From NCBI RefSeq assembly GCF_000380185.1, contig NZ_KB904768.1, forward strand, positions 1-40,259: a stretch of 40,259 nt of DNA. Direction: 5' to 3'. This stretch comes from Thiofilum flexile DSM 14609 (lineage in GTDB: Bacteria; Pseudomonadota; Gammaproteobacteria; Thiotrichales; Thiotrichaceae). The first letter of the stretch is position 1. Each line of letters opens with the position of its first letter. Shown here piece after piece: positions 1 through 8,332 of this stretch. The notes beneath the pieces are model-generated. The model ran no database searches and was not told the DNA's origin. It saw only the letters and a list, made by a program, of their open reading frames with translations. The translations under genes and the position numbers were made by a program.

Positions 1-186
1 ATGCACATGATCCTTACTCACCACCCCTTTCACAATCTCTATCTCAAAGGCTTGGCAGGTTTGACGGATCAGCTCCCGTACCCGCAAGCCCACATCGCCC
101 TTTAGAATCGGATAACGATATTTCGTCACAAATACAAAGTGGTACTCGATTCGGTATACTGTATGACTGCCATACCGATACTCCAT
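1..186 (-). CDS. tnpA: IS200/IS605-family transposase TnpA, 5' part only
   Basis: Reading the minus strand from the ATG at 186 gives 62 residues that run off the window edge. They match the N-terminus of IS200-type Y1 (HUH) transposases: a Y-R-I-E-Y-H-F-V-F-V-T-K-Y-R-Y-P-I-L strand, then R-V-R-E-L-I-R and S-K-D-H-V-H at the edge. The catalytic HUH and tyrosine lie at or beyond the edge, so activity cannot be judged. A minus-strand open frame at 44-322 overlaps this gene in another frame and is not a gene. The family excises and inserts single-stranded DNA by recognising hairpins at the element ends; such a hairpin lies just upstream at 239-254. Confidence 0.88.
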   Translation of the reverse strand, partial: MEYRYGSHTVYRIEYHFVFVTKYRYPILKGDVGLRVRELIRQTCQAFEIEIVKGVVSKDHVH

Positions 187-238
187 TTCTCCAGTCCTCT
201 GCTTGACTTCTATTGGGTGAGTATCGCAGATAAATCTG

Positions 239-254
239 ACCGTCTAAAGACGGT
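239..254 (-). repeat. End hairpin of the IS200/IS605 element
   Basis: ACCGTC-TAAA-GACGGT is a perfect 6-bp stem with a 4-nt loop, about 50 bp upstream of the tnpA start. This is the place and shape of the TnpA-recognised left-end hairpin in this family. Confidence 0.75.
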
Positions 255-275
255 GGTTTTAACCTTAGAAGACGG

Positions 276-1053
276 ACTAATAAAGCCAAAACCAGCATTA
301 TTGTAATTACCTTAGTTTTCATGTTACTTCTGCCCTCATACTAGTATTATTCAAATCACTCATACCATCGTTATGGCTATATTAATAAGTGTTTTTCCTA
401 TTTATAATATTTAATTATAAGTAATAAACTATAAAATAATGATCAAGAAATGAAGTAACTCTAAGGAAGTTACCGTCACATTATTTATAACAGGTTCATA
501 AGAAAGTTCACTTTTTTTTAAAAACCTTATAATCAATTACTTAGCCGAAGCTTAACAAGCAGCAGTATATTTCTAATATATACATAATTAACTAATAATT
601 AAATACATTTATTTTTAATTACAATTACTCTTACCTTAATAAAGCCAGCTCATGCCTAATTAATCTAATATTCAGCTATATCGAGCCATCGCGTAGTTCT
701 CAGTCACTTAACGTCACATGTAAAACTACTCATAGAAATTTAAAACCCGCGCGAACTCTTATAATTTACGACCAAGTGTTATGTAATTTTGATGAACGCA
801 ATGGCATCCTCACGATGCTCCATTAATCTAACCAGCCGCCCAAGGCCACTAGTAAAGTGTAGCCACACCTAGCGTATTTGATGCGAAGACACCTTTTCCA
901 TTATTCATAGACTCAACACTCCAGCTTGAGTTCTAGGATAGTGATTACAACGTCCGTCACCGATATTAGGCTACCGTTACAGGGCGTCACATTATTATAG
1001 TAGTATAGTCACTGATGGCCGTTATTATGATCGGCAGCGATACAATAAACTGG
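276..1053. other. Gene-free stretch
   Basis: About 780 bp without a convincing coding frame. The first part (about 320-650) is strikingly AT-rich, with many stops in all frames; the rest is closer to the surrounding composition. I found no tRNA cloverleaf, no array of repeats and no recognisable decayed gene by eye. It may be debris left by repeated insertion-sequence activity, as it lies directly beside an IS200/IS605 element. Confidence 0.6.
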
Positions 1054-1096
1054 CCTATTGAGCGGGGCTACTCCCGTAGACCCACTCTCAAATAGG
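1054..1096 (-). terminator. Two-tier hairpin downstream of rlhA
   Basis: Outer arms CCTATTGAG (1054-1062) and CTCAAATAGG (1087-1096) pair with one bulge. Inner arms GGGCTAC (1065-1071) and GTAGACCC (1076-1083) pair with one bulge. On the minus strand the apical loop is GGGA, a GNRA tetraloop. It starts 13 nt after the rlhA stop and would form in that transcript. There is no T-tract, so it may be a 3'-end stabiliser rather than an intrinsic terminator. Confidence 0.5.
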
Positions 1097-1109
1097 ATGG
1101 AATAGACAG

Positions 1110-3083
1110 CTAAACAGGTCGTTGCTTAAAAAACTGTATTGGAGCGCTATAGGGTATTTCACTCGGTGGTGATGATTTTAAAATGTGTTTTTTCATCTTA
1201 CCCATGACATGCATTTCACAGGGACGGCATTCAAATTTTAAAGTATAGGTCTCATGACCGGATTTTAATACCATAGGATCAGCGCGTACCTGCCCCATCA
1301 CACCCTGCACCCCTTTCGCTTGCTTGGGGCATAGATTAAACGAGAAGCGTAGGCAGTGTTTGGTGATCATGAGACTCACCTCGCCGGCTTCCTCATGCGC
1401 CTCATACGCAGCCTCAATCACCTCTACCCCATGCTTATGGTAAAACTGCCAAGCTAATGAATTATAGACATTAGCCAGATAGTTTAAGGCTTTATCAGGA
1501 TAAGGGGCGGGAGGCTCAAGCGCTGCCTTTCTAGTCGGGCGTATCCATGCTGCTAGCCGTGCCAGTTCTAATTTCTCTACCGCCTCACGGCGCAAAGCAT
1601 TCAAACTAGAGGCCGCGATAAACCACGCTTGGGATACATCGAGACTAATCTCTTGCGGGGTGAACAGCGTATTACCGAATTTAGCTAACTGCTCGCGTAG
1701 CGCCCCCCACGCTTTATTGGCATCACGAGCTGGCTCTAGGGTTTGCTCTAGGAGAGCCGTTGCACTAATCCCCTCGGCATCCGTAAGGGTCAATGCTAGT
1801 CCGCTGGCAACTTCATGCAATCGCACCCAAATATCGATTTTACGCTCAGCAGAGGGCTTTAATAGTGCGAGTTCCCACGCATGATCGCGATTACGACTCA
1901 CCTCTGTCCCTACTTTTAAGCCCTGTAAAACACTCAGCTCATTCGGCACCACCCGATAAACCGTTGCATCGGCTTGTTGTTTGAGCATCTGTACCGTATT
2001 AGCCTGTAGCCCCACCACTTCACGTTTACGCATAAAATTAAGGCCATCGCCATTGCTCATAGTCTCGGTGGTGGCAATATCTAAACTGTCTTTATTGACC
2101 GCAACTACGACCCCTAACGGTACACCGACAAACTTAGGCGAATCAAAGGCACCAATATCCTCTTGCCGTCCAGTTGCAAAATAATCGGTGCTGCCCCTAT
2201 GAAAGGTCTTATCTGGATTAGGAGTAAAAAAGATCTCGCTTTTGCCTGCACTCGCGGGGGCTAAATCGGAGCGTTTAGCAAAGATTTCATCTAATAATTG
2301 ACGATAATGAGCAGTGATATTTTTGACATAGGAGACTTCTTTATAACGCCCCTCGATCTTTAAGGAGCGCACGCCTGCATCCAACAATGCCGCCAAATTA
2401 GCACTTTGATTATTATCCTTCATGGACAATAAATGCTTTTCAAACGCTACCACCGCTCCGGTTTGATCGGTCAGGGTATAGGGTAAACGACAGGCTTGTG
2501 AACAATCGCCACGATTCGCACTGCGTCCCGTTTCAGCGTGGCTAATATAACATTGCCCCGAAAACGCTACACATAAAGCACCATGAATAAAATACTCAAT
2601 GGTGGCACGATCACCTACTAATTCACTGATCTGCTGTATTTGCGGAATGGTTAATTCCCGTGCCAATACCACTTGAGAAAAACCACTATCCGCCAAAAAA
2701 CGCGCTTTTTCCGGGGTACGAATATCGCACTGCGTCGAGGCATGTAATTCAATGGGGGGCAAATCTAGCTCTAAAATCCCCATATCCTGCACAATCAGCG
2801 CATCCACCCCCGCCTCATAGAGTTCATAGATGAGCTTACGCGCTGGCTCTAACTCGGATTCATGTAAAATGGTATTGAGTGTGGCAAAAATACGCGCATG
2901 GTAACGGTGGGCGAACTGAGTCAGTCCAGCAATATCGGCCACACTATTGCAGGCATTATGCCGCGCCCCAAAGCTAGGCCCACCAATATAGACCGCGTCG
3001 GCTCCATGCAAAATAGCTTCTCGCCCAATAGCAGCCGTTTTAGCAGGGGCTAGGAGTTCAACTTGATGGGGTAATAAGCTCAT
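1110..3083 (-). CDS. rlhA: 23S rRNA C2501 hydroxylase RlhA (U32 peptidase-like family)
   Basis: The 657-residue product matches the long YdcP/RlhA branch of the U32 'peptidase' family. RlhA hydroxylates C2501 of 23S rRNA in the cytoplasm, using prephenate-dependent chemistry and probably an Fe-S cluster. Visible marks are the N-terminal ELLAPAK, GADAVYIGG, IELHASTQ, the HGALCVAFSGQCYISH segment and the cysteine-bearing CSQACRLPY segment, then KSLKIEGRYK. The collagenase-like C-terminal domain ends with C-(x2)-C around residue 630. Length agrees with the E. coli enzyme (about 650 residues). It lies 32 bp downstream of the heptad-repeat gene on the same strand, so they may be cotranscribed, though no functional link is evident. 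No strong Shine-Dalgarno is visible before the ATG. Confidence 0.88.
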   Translation of the reverse strand: MSLLPHQVELLAPAKTAAIGREAILHGADAVYIGGPSFGARHNACNSVADIAGLTQFAHRYHARIFATLNTILHESELEPARKLIYELYEAGVDALIVQDMGILELDLPPIELHASTQCDIRTPEKARFLADSGFSQVVLARELTIPQIQQISELVGDRATIEYFIHGALCVAFSGQCYISHAETGRSANRGDCSQACRLPYTLTDQTGAVVAFEKHLLSMKDNNQSANLAALLDAGVRSLKIEGRYKEVSYVKNITAHYRQLLDEIFAKRSDLAPASAGKSEIFFTPNPDKTFHRGSTDYFATGRQEDIGAFDSPKFVGVPLGVVVAVNKDSLDIATTETMSNGDGLNFMRKREVVGLQANTVQMLKQQADATVYRVVPNELSVLQGLKVGTEVSRNRDHAWELALLKPSAERKIDIWVRLHEVASGLALTLTDAEGISATALLEQTLEPARDANKAWGALREQLAKFGNTLFTPQEISLDVSQAWFIAASSLNALRREAVEKLELARLAAWIRPTRKAALEPPAPYPDKALNYLANVYNSLAWQFYHKHGVEVIEAAYEAHEEAGEVSLMITKHCLRFSFNLCPKQAKGVQGVMGQVRADPMVLKSGHETYTLKFECRPCEMHVMGKMKKHILKSSPPSEIPYSAPIQFFKQRPV

Positions 3084-3115
3084 AACGATTTAATCACTAA
3101 TAAAAAGGGTAATAT

Positions 3116-5401
3116 TTAAATAATCTGCATCAGCTTAAGCCCTAAGGTAAAAATCGCTGTGGCAGCGCCTCCGGTAATGAGGCCAATGATTAAGCTATTT
3201 TTTTCACCAGAGGCTTGGCGGGTGGCTATCTTATTGACTTTATCTAATTGCCGATCGCGTTGGGTAATCACTAGATCGCGGGCGCGTAAGTGATCATCGC
3301 GTTGATTGATCTGACTAAAATAGTCCTGCATACGCCCTTCTTGCTGCTGTATCTGCACAGTAAGGCGCTGTATTTCACTATCTAAATGCCTAATATGGGC
3401 TTCTTTGCCCATAATGGTTTCATCGCGCTGCGTCAGCATTTGATCACGGGCTTGTAATTGTAAGGTTTGCTCTTTCAACTTTTGATCGCGCTCATTCAGC
3501 GACTCGTCCCGTTTTTGCAATTGACGCTCACGCTCGGCAACTACTAGATCACGCTCGGCAATGGTTTCCTCACGCCGTGCTAGGGTTTGATCGCGCTCTT
3601 GAATCACGCTGGTTAATTGGGCGATTTGCTGATTTAACGCTTTTACCGTGTTATCCCGCTCCGTGATCTGAACATCACGCGCCTGCAAAGCTATATCACG
3701 CTCTTGCAAGGTTTGCTCACGCTGGCTAAGTGTTGTATCACGCTCGCTTAAGGACTGATCACGTTGCTGGAGTTCAGTTTGTAAACGTTCTAGCTGCCGA
3801 TCACGTTCTTGAATACTATTATCGCGCTCGGTAATACTGGTATCGCGCGTTATTACTTGGGCATTGACTTGTTGAATGGTGTGCTCGCGCTCAGAAAGCG
3901 TGTAGTCACGCATTTGAATGACTTTATCCCGCGCTAGAATATGCCGATCACGCTCGCCTAGTCCCTGCTCTAGACTATGGAGTGCTTGCTCCCGCAGCGT
4001 TAAAACCTGATCACGCTCACTTAAGGTCTGCTCGCGTTGTTGAAGCTGCTGATGGAGCTGCTCAATCTGTACATCACGTAGCTGTAACTGACTATCACGC
4101 TCAGTTAAGGATTGATCACGTTGCTGGAGCTGGTTATCGCGCTGCTGTACTTGGGTATCGCGCTCTGTCAGTTGTAATAGATGAGCACTAATACTTTGAT
4201 CACGCGCTGTTAAAACCTCATCACGTTCCTTAAGCTGCTGATCACGCTCGCTAAGTTGTTGATCGCGCTTAGTCAGGGTTTGATCGCGTAGTTTTAAGAC
4301 CTCATCACGCTCACGCACTTGCTCATCGGCATGCGCTATACGCTGATCACGCCATTGTAAATGCTCATCACGTTCGGAGAGCTGTTTATTACGTACTCCT
4401 AACTGCTCTTCTAAGGCCTTAATCGCTTGTAACTGATTAAAGCTTTGGCTATCGCGCTCGGCAATAGCACGCTCACGCTCGGTGAGGGTTTGATCGCGCT
4501 CTTTTAAGGTCTGATCCCGTTTCGCAATCTGTTGATCACGTTGTCCGACATTATCATCGCGCTCGGCGAGTTGTTTTTGTTGTGCGGAGAGTCTGGCGTC
4601 ACGTTCGTTTAATAATTGTTCTTTGCGGGCGAGTATGTCTTCACGGGCTTGAATCTGCTTATCGCGCTCACTCAGGGTTTGATCCCGCACTTGTACCTGT
4701 GCTTGTGCTTCGGCTAAACGTCGATTGCGCTCGGCTAATTGCTCATCACGCTCAGCCACCGCTTGATCACGGGTAGATAATTGTAAATCACGCTCTTTTA
4801 AGAGCTTTTCTTGCTCTAACGTTTGGCGGGTACGCTCTTGTAGCTGTTGCTCGCGCTCAATGAGTTGCTGGTCTTTTTTCTTGAGTGACTCGTCACGCCC
4901 TTGGGTGATTTTATCTTTACTTTGTAGGGCTTGCTCCGAGCGTAATAGTGAGCGGTCTTTTTCATCTAAGGAGCGATCGCGTTGTTGAATGACTAACTCT
5001 TTTTCTTGTAAGAGCTTTTCAAAGTGCATTAAAGATTTCTCTAGCTCACGCAGGCGTACTTCGCGCTCATTAATAATGGCATCTTTACTCCCCGTATACT
5101 CCTCGCGGCTTTGTAAAGAGGCCAGATATTTATCCATACGAGTAGCAAGCGCTTGGAGGAGTTGCTCCTTCTCTGCTAAGCGCCCGGTGAGTTCTTTTAA
5201 CGCTTGATCACGCTCATCAATGCGTAGATCACGGGTGCGAATATGCCCATCTTTTTCAGACAACATGCCCGATAGGGTTTGTAGACGCTGCTCTAGGGTA
5301 CGTAGATTATCCTTCAGTGCAAGCCTGTCCTGTGCCGTTAAAGAGGTGTTGGAGTCTAATTTCTGAATCAAATCCAAGCCTTGCTCATCCAGCTTCAACA
5401 T
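3116..5401 (-). CDS. RD-heptad coiled-coil protein with C-terminal membrane anchor
   Basis: I do not recognise this as a named family. Of its 761 residues, roughly 50-700 are uninterrupted 7-residue units of the type R-D-x-x-L-x-E (RDQTLSE, RDQQLKE, RDEVLTA and so on), giving one leucine-type core residue per heptad flanked by Arg-Asp and Glu. That predicts a very long charged helix, as a coiled coil or single-alpha-helix rod. A hydrophobic stretch of about 20 residues (around 735-757) near the C-terminus looks like a tail anchor, and no signal peptide is seen. It could be an inner-membrane-attached cytoplasmic rod or spacer. The start has a good AGGACG ribosome site 5-10 nt upstream. The repeat is also visible in DNA as 21-bp periodicity, with the Arg-Asp-Gln codons CGTGATCAA creating many GATC sites. 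Generic 'chromosome segregation ATPase-like' hits would be coiled-coil artefacts, as no ATPase motifs are present. Confidence 0.85.
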   Translation of the reverse strand: MLKLDEQGLDLIQKLDSNTSLTAQDRLALKDNLRTLEQRLQTLSGMLSEKDGHIRTRDLRIDERDQALKELTGRLAEKEQLLQALATRMDKYLASLQSREEYTGSKDAIINEREVRLRELEKSLMHFEKLLQEKELVIQQRDRSLDEKDRSLLRSEQALQSKDKITQGRDESLKKKDQQLIEREQQLQERTRQTLEQEKLLKERDLQLSTRDQAVAERDEQLAERNRRLAEAQAQVQVRDQTLSERDKQIQAREDILARKEQLLNERDARLSAQQKQLAERDDNVGQRDQQIAKRDQTLKERDQTLTERERAIAERDSQSFNQLQAIKALEEQLGVRNKQLSERDEHLQWRDQRIAHADEQVRERDEVLKLRDQTLTKRDQQLSERDQQLKERDEVLTARDQSISAHLLQLTERDTQVQQRDNQLQQRDQSLTERDSQLQLRDVQIEQLHQQLQQREQTLSERDQVLTLREQALHSLEQGLGERDRHILARDKVIQMRDYTLSEREHTIQQVNAQVITRDTSITERDNSIQERDRQLERLQTELQQRDQSLSERDTTLSQREQTLQERDIALQARDVQITERDNTVKALNQQIAQLTSVIQERDQTLARREETIAERDLVVAERERQLQKRDESLNERDQKLKEQTLQLQARDQMLTQRDETIMGKEAHIRHLDSEIQRLTVQIQQQEGRMQDYFSQINQRDDHLRARDLVITQRDRQLDKVNKIATRQASGEKNSLIIGLITGGAATAIFTLGLKLMQII

Positions 5402-5480
5402 AAGTACGTCCTAGTGGGGATCAATCAAAGAGATAGAGGGATTTTGGCATATTTAGTGGAGCGACGCTATGGAGTAGAAC

Positions 5481-6026
5481 TCACTCCTCTACCTGCCATA
5501 ATTCGACTCGACTCAAGGCTGCACAACACTGTACTTGCCCTTTAATTGTGCCTAATACATTCGGTTGTAATGCCAGCACCTGCCAAGCCTCCGCATAAGG
5601 CGCGGGAATGGGATAAGGCGCAGTTAATTCCCAACGCGGTGCGGCTTGAAACCCAAAACGCTGATAATAAGCAGGATCACCAAACACAAACACTAAAGCC
5701 ACCCCTTGCGCGGTTAATTGCTCCAAACCTGCCTTGATTAATTGGCTGCCAACCCCTTGCTTTTGATAACGTGGTAATACTCCTAAAGGCGCTAATGTCA
5801 TGGCGGTCACGGCTTCATGCCCCGTCATTCTAGCCCTAGAAAAGACCACATTCCCCACCACTTGATTACCCTCTAGTGCGACTAAACTCATTAAGGGCTG
5901 AGCACTATTATCTTGTTGAAAATCAGCTAATAATTGCTGGATTGTTGCCGCCTCACTATTAAAGGCTTGCTGATGTAACAAGGTAATATCCGGCTGATGC
6001 TGGGCTAATGCGCTGGTAATTAACAT
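5481..6026 (-). CDS. GNAT N-acetyltransferase, YhbS-like
   Basis: A single GNAT domain of about 181 residues. The acetyl-CoA-binding signature is visible as L-G-V-L-P-R-Y-Q-K-Q-G-V-G-S-Q-L, followed by a V-F-V-F-G-D-P-A-Y-Y-Q-R-F-G-F strand typical of YhbS-type enzymes. Substrate unknown; the family acetylates small molecules or protein N-termini in the cytoplasm. An in-frame ATG lies 7 codons upstream at 6047, but the ATG at 6026 has a GAGGA motif 8 nt before it and gives the usual family N-terminus (MLI...), so I chose it. It is divergent from the GntR-type regulator at 6135, leaving about 108 bp between them for both promoters. Confidence 0.85.
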   Translation of the reverse strand: MLITSALAQHQPDITLLHQQAFNSEAATIQQLLADFQQDNSAQPLMSLVALEGNQVVGNVVFSRARMTGHEAVTAMTLAPLGVLPRYQKQGVGSQLIKAGLEQLTAQGVALVFVFGDPAYYQRFGFQAAPRWELTAPYPIPAPYAEAWQVLALQPNVLGTIKGQVQCCAALSRVELWQVEE

Positions 6027-6134
6027 AGGTTTATCCTCACTAGTCATTAGGTCAATACCTCAATTCCTATTATACTAACACCCTTTTTGACTATACTTGC
6101 GAGCACTCATGGCATTCGTACTAAAAGGGTATTC

Positions 6135-6908
6135 ATGATCAAGGATCTAGCCGCCTTAGAATCACAGCGTCGGGTAAAACGCGCAGATCAAATTGTTGAC
6201 GCAGTAAAGCGCTGGATTGTAGTGAAAGATATTCAGCCCGGCGAGCGCCTGCCTAATGAAAAAGCCTTAATGGAGTTATTTGAATGCTCCAAAGGTACTG
6301 TGCGTGAAGCCTTAAAATCCCTCGAAGTACAAGGACTCATTACCGTTAAAACCGGCCCTAATGGTGGTGCGGTATTAGCCCAAGTCCCCTATCCCCTTGC
6401 CTCTCAGATGCTGCGTAATTACTTACATTTTCAAGCCTTTGAAGGGACTGATATTTACCAATTACGCCGTTTAGTCGAGCCTGAAATTGCGCGTTTAGTC
6501 GTTCCCTTATTAACCGAGGCCGATTATGCAGAATTAGAGCGTTTAACAGAACTCTGTGCTATTCCGGCTGAAACCATAGAACAACGTTTAGCACAACGCA
6601 TCGCTGAACTAGAGTTTCACAATCTCCTAGCAGAACGTTGTCAAAATCCGATCTTGGCTTTTATGGGGCGGTTTTTAAACGATTTACTTAAAGATCTGGT
6701 GATCTTTAAAAAAGTACAGTTACCTGAGCAACGAGAATTTTCTAACTCTAATTTGCATTATCATCGTGAATTGATTCAAGCGTTTAAAAGGCGAGATACT
6801 AAGGCTGTAGCAGCCTTAATGCATGAGCATATGCAATCGGCACACGATTTTAATTCCGAACTACAATCTCAGCTCTCACGTCAATTGTTGTCACCCGCAT
6901 CTAATTAA
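6135..6908 (+). CDS. FadR/GntR-family transcriptional regulator (FCD domain)
   Basis: The 257-residue product has an N-terminal GntR winged helix (residues about 15-80: G-E-R-L-P-N-E-K-A-L, then K-G-T-V-R-E-A-L-K-S-L-E-V-Q-G-L-I) and a C-terminal all-helical FCD ligand domain with the metal-binding pattern Asp/His...His (R-R-L-V-E-P-E, E-F-H-N-L, H-Y-H-R-E-L). Such regulators sense small organic acids or amino-acid derivatives. A frame-compatible upstream ATG exists at 6087, but AAAGGG lies 5 nt before the ATG at 6135, which I prefer. The gene precedes the ABC importer and gabT on the same strand, so it most likely controls them. Its stop codon lies inside the end of the palindromic repeat at 6905. 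Confidence 0.88.
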   Translation: MIKDLAALESQRRVKRADQIVDAVKRWIVVKDIQPGERLPNEKALMELFECSKGTVREALKSLEVQGLITVKTGPNGGAVLAQVPYPLASQMLRNYLHFQAFEGTDIYQLRRLVEPEIARLVVPLLTEADYAELERLTELCAIPAETIEQRLAQRIAELEFHNLLAERCQNPILAFMGRFLNDLLKDLVIFKKVQLPEQREFSNSNLHYHRELIQAFKRRDTKAVAALMHEHMQSAHDFNSELQSQLSRQLLSPASN

Positions 6909-7038
6909 GTAGGTATAGCAAAGTAATCGGGTAGTTCTGGAGCAGTCTTGGCAGCAGGGAAGCCGCCTTGTAGCGTACAGGGAGGTATTCACAGCGACTG
7001 CGGAAGAAATACTCGATTACTTTGGCTCAAGTAATTAA
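6905..7038. repeat. Palindromic MITE-like repeat, copy A
   Basis: Begins TTAAGTA and ends in a near-inverse AAGTAATTAA. Arms CAAAGTAATC (6919-6928) and GATTACTTTG (7015-7024) are perfect inverted repeats, and the core carries GCCGCC and GTAGCGTACAGGGA. It matches copies C, D and E. Its first bases contain the TAA stop of the regulator gene. Confidence 0.85.
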
Positions 7039-7196
7039 TGGATTATGGGCAACGATTAATGCTTGCCCTCTCCTATGCTAGATCATTATTATTAATAATA
7101 TTTATTAGTATAAACTTCCTTGCCAGTTATCCTGAGGTGTGCGATAAATAAAGCCCTTGGAGTCAAGTCCTTGGTTAATCACGGAGGAAGTCAGGC

Positions 7197-8300
7197 ATGC
7201 AGTCTCACCCAGCAGACCCCTTGGTACGCTTTACAGGAGTACAAAAAACCTACGATGGTGAACATTTGGTGGTGCGTGACTTAAATCTGTCTATTGGGCG
7301 CGGTGAATTTGTCACCTTATTAGGCCCCTCAGGGTCAGGCAAAACCACTTGTTTAATGATGCTAGCGGGGTTTGAAGTTCCCACACAAGGCGATATCTAT
7401 CTCGGTACACAACGCCTTAATACCTTACCACCCTATCAGCGCAATATTGGGATGGTATTTCAAAACTATGCGCTATTTCCCCATATGACTGTGGAAGAAA
7501 ACCTGCTCTATCCACTCAAAACGCGCAAAATGCCTAAAGATCAGGCTAAGGCTAAAGTCGAGCGTATTCTGGATATGATACAGCTCACTAAATACGCTAA
7601 ACGTCGCCCGCAGCAATTGTCGGGTGGGCAACAACAACGGGTTGCACTAGCACGAGCTTTAGTCTTTGAACCGCAATTAGTATTAATGGACGAACCCCTC
7701 GGTGCGTTGGATAAACAGTTGCGTGAACATATGCAAATGGAAATTAGACATTTGCATGAGCAACTAGGTTTGACGGTGGTTTTTGTGACTCATGACCAAG
7801 ATGAAGCACTCACTATGTCGAATCGTGTCGCCGTATTCAACGATGGTGTCATCCAACAAATCGATAGCCCGCAAAATCTATATGAATACCCCGCTAATGC
7901 CTTTGTGGCACAATTTATAGGTGAAAACAATACCTTACCTGCTAAAGTAATCAGCCGTGATCAAACCATTTACCGTTTGGAGTTTGGGCAAAATCAAGTC
8001 TCTGGTGCATATAACGCGGATACCTTAGCGACCCAAGAGGCGGTCTTATTTTCTATTCGTCCCGAACGGGTACGTATAGGTAAGATGGCACAAACTTTGC
8101 CTAATCAATTTAGTACCGTCGTACAAGAGCTGGTTTATCTTGGCGATCATGTACGCCTGCGTTGTGAATTTGCAGGTAATACTAACTTCAATATTAAAGT
8201 GCCTGTGAGCGAACTCACTACCCCTATTCAACCACAGGATCACATTATGATGGGCTGGCATGATCAAGATGCTCGTGCCTTAAAGCAGTTACCGCAATAG
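7197..8300 (+). CDS. ABC transporter ATP-binding protein, PotA-like
   Basis: The 367-residue product has Walker A G-P-S-G-S-G-K-T (around residue 45), Q-loop V-F-Q-N-Y-A-L-F-P-H, signature L-S-G-G-Q-Q-Q-R, Walker B V-L-M-D-E-P-L-G-A-L-D and switch histidine V-T-H-D-Q. A C-terminal TOBE-type domain (about 285-360) follows. This is the layout of the spermidine/putrescine importer ATPase PotA/PotG. It is the first gene of a four-gene cluster with binding protein and two permeases, and drives uptake across the inner membrane. A strong GGAGG sits before the ATG. Substrate is inferred from family and neighbours (polyamine, GABA or a related amine); opine or iron importers share the fold but fit the context less well. 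Confidence 0.92.
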   Translation: MQSHPADPLVRFTGVQKTYDGEHLVVRDLNLSIGRGEFVTLLGPSGSGKTTCLMMLAGFEVPTQGDIYLGTQRLNTLPPYQRNIGMVFQNYALFPHMTVEENLLYPLKTRKMPKDQAKAKVERILDMIQLTKYAKRRPQQLSGGQQQRVALARALVFEPQLVLMDEPLGALDKQLREHMQMEIRHLHEQLGLTVVFVTHDQDEALTMSNRVAVFNDGVIQQIDSPQNLYEYPANAFVAQFIGENNTLPAKVISRDQTIYRLEFGQNQVSGAYNADTLATQEAVLFSIRPERVRIGKMAQTLPNQFSTVVQELVYLGDHVRLRCEFAGNTNFNIKVPVSELTTPIQPQDHIMMGWHDQDARALKQLPQ

Positions 8301-8332
8301 CTAGCCGCTATCTAACCCTTGAGAGTTTCAAT

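Larger units (their letters stand above)
1..275 (-). mobile_element. Left part of an IS200/IS605-type insertion sequence (truncated by window)
   Basis: The partial tnpA plus a subterminal hairpin define the left end of an IS200/IS605 element read on the minus strand. Elements of this family have no inverted repeats and usually no target duplication. The exact tip, expected near 255-275, cannot be fixed without another copy. Confidence 0.7.

Noticed and set aside
44-322. 92-residue minus-strand open frame
   Set aside because: It overlaps the partial tnpA in another frame, includes the IS end hairpin and resembles no protein; tnpA is the real gene here.
3982-5207. Plus-strand open frames opposite the heptad-repeat gene (3982-4191, 4582-4776, 4989-5207)
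   Set aside because: They are antisense products of a repetitive sequence with no ribosome sites or recognisable content.
3116-5401. SMC-like chromosome segregation ATPase
   Set aside because: Only coiled-coil similarity; there are no Walker or signature motifs and no head domains.
7085-7105. AT palindrome (ATTATTATTAATAATAT) before the importer operon as a GntR operator
   Set aside because: It lacks the G-T...A-C core of FadR-type operators and could arise by chance in AT-rich DNA.
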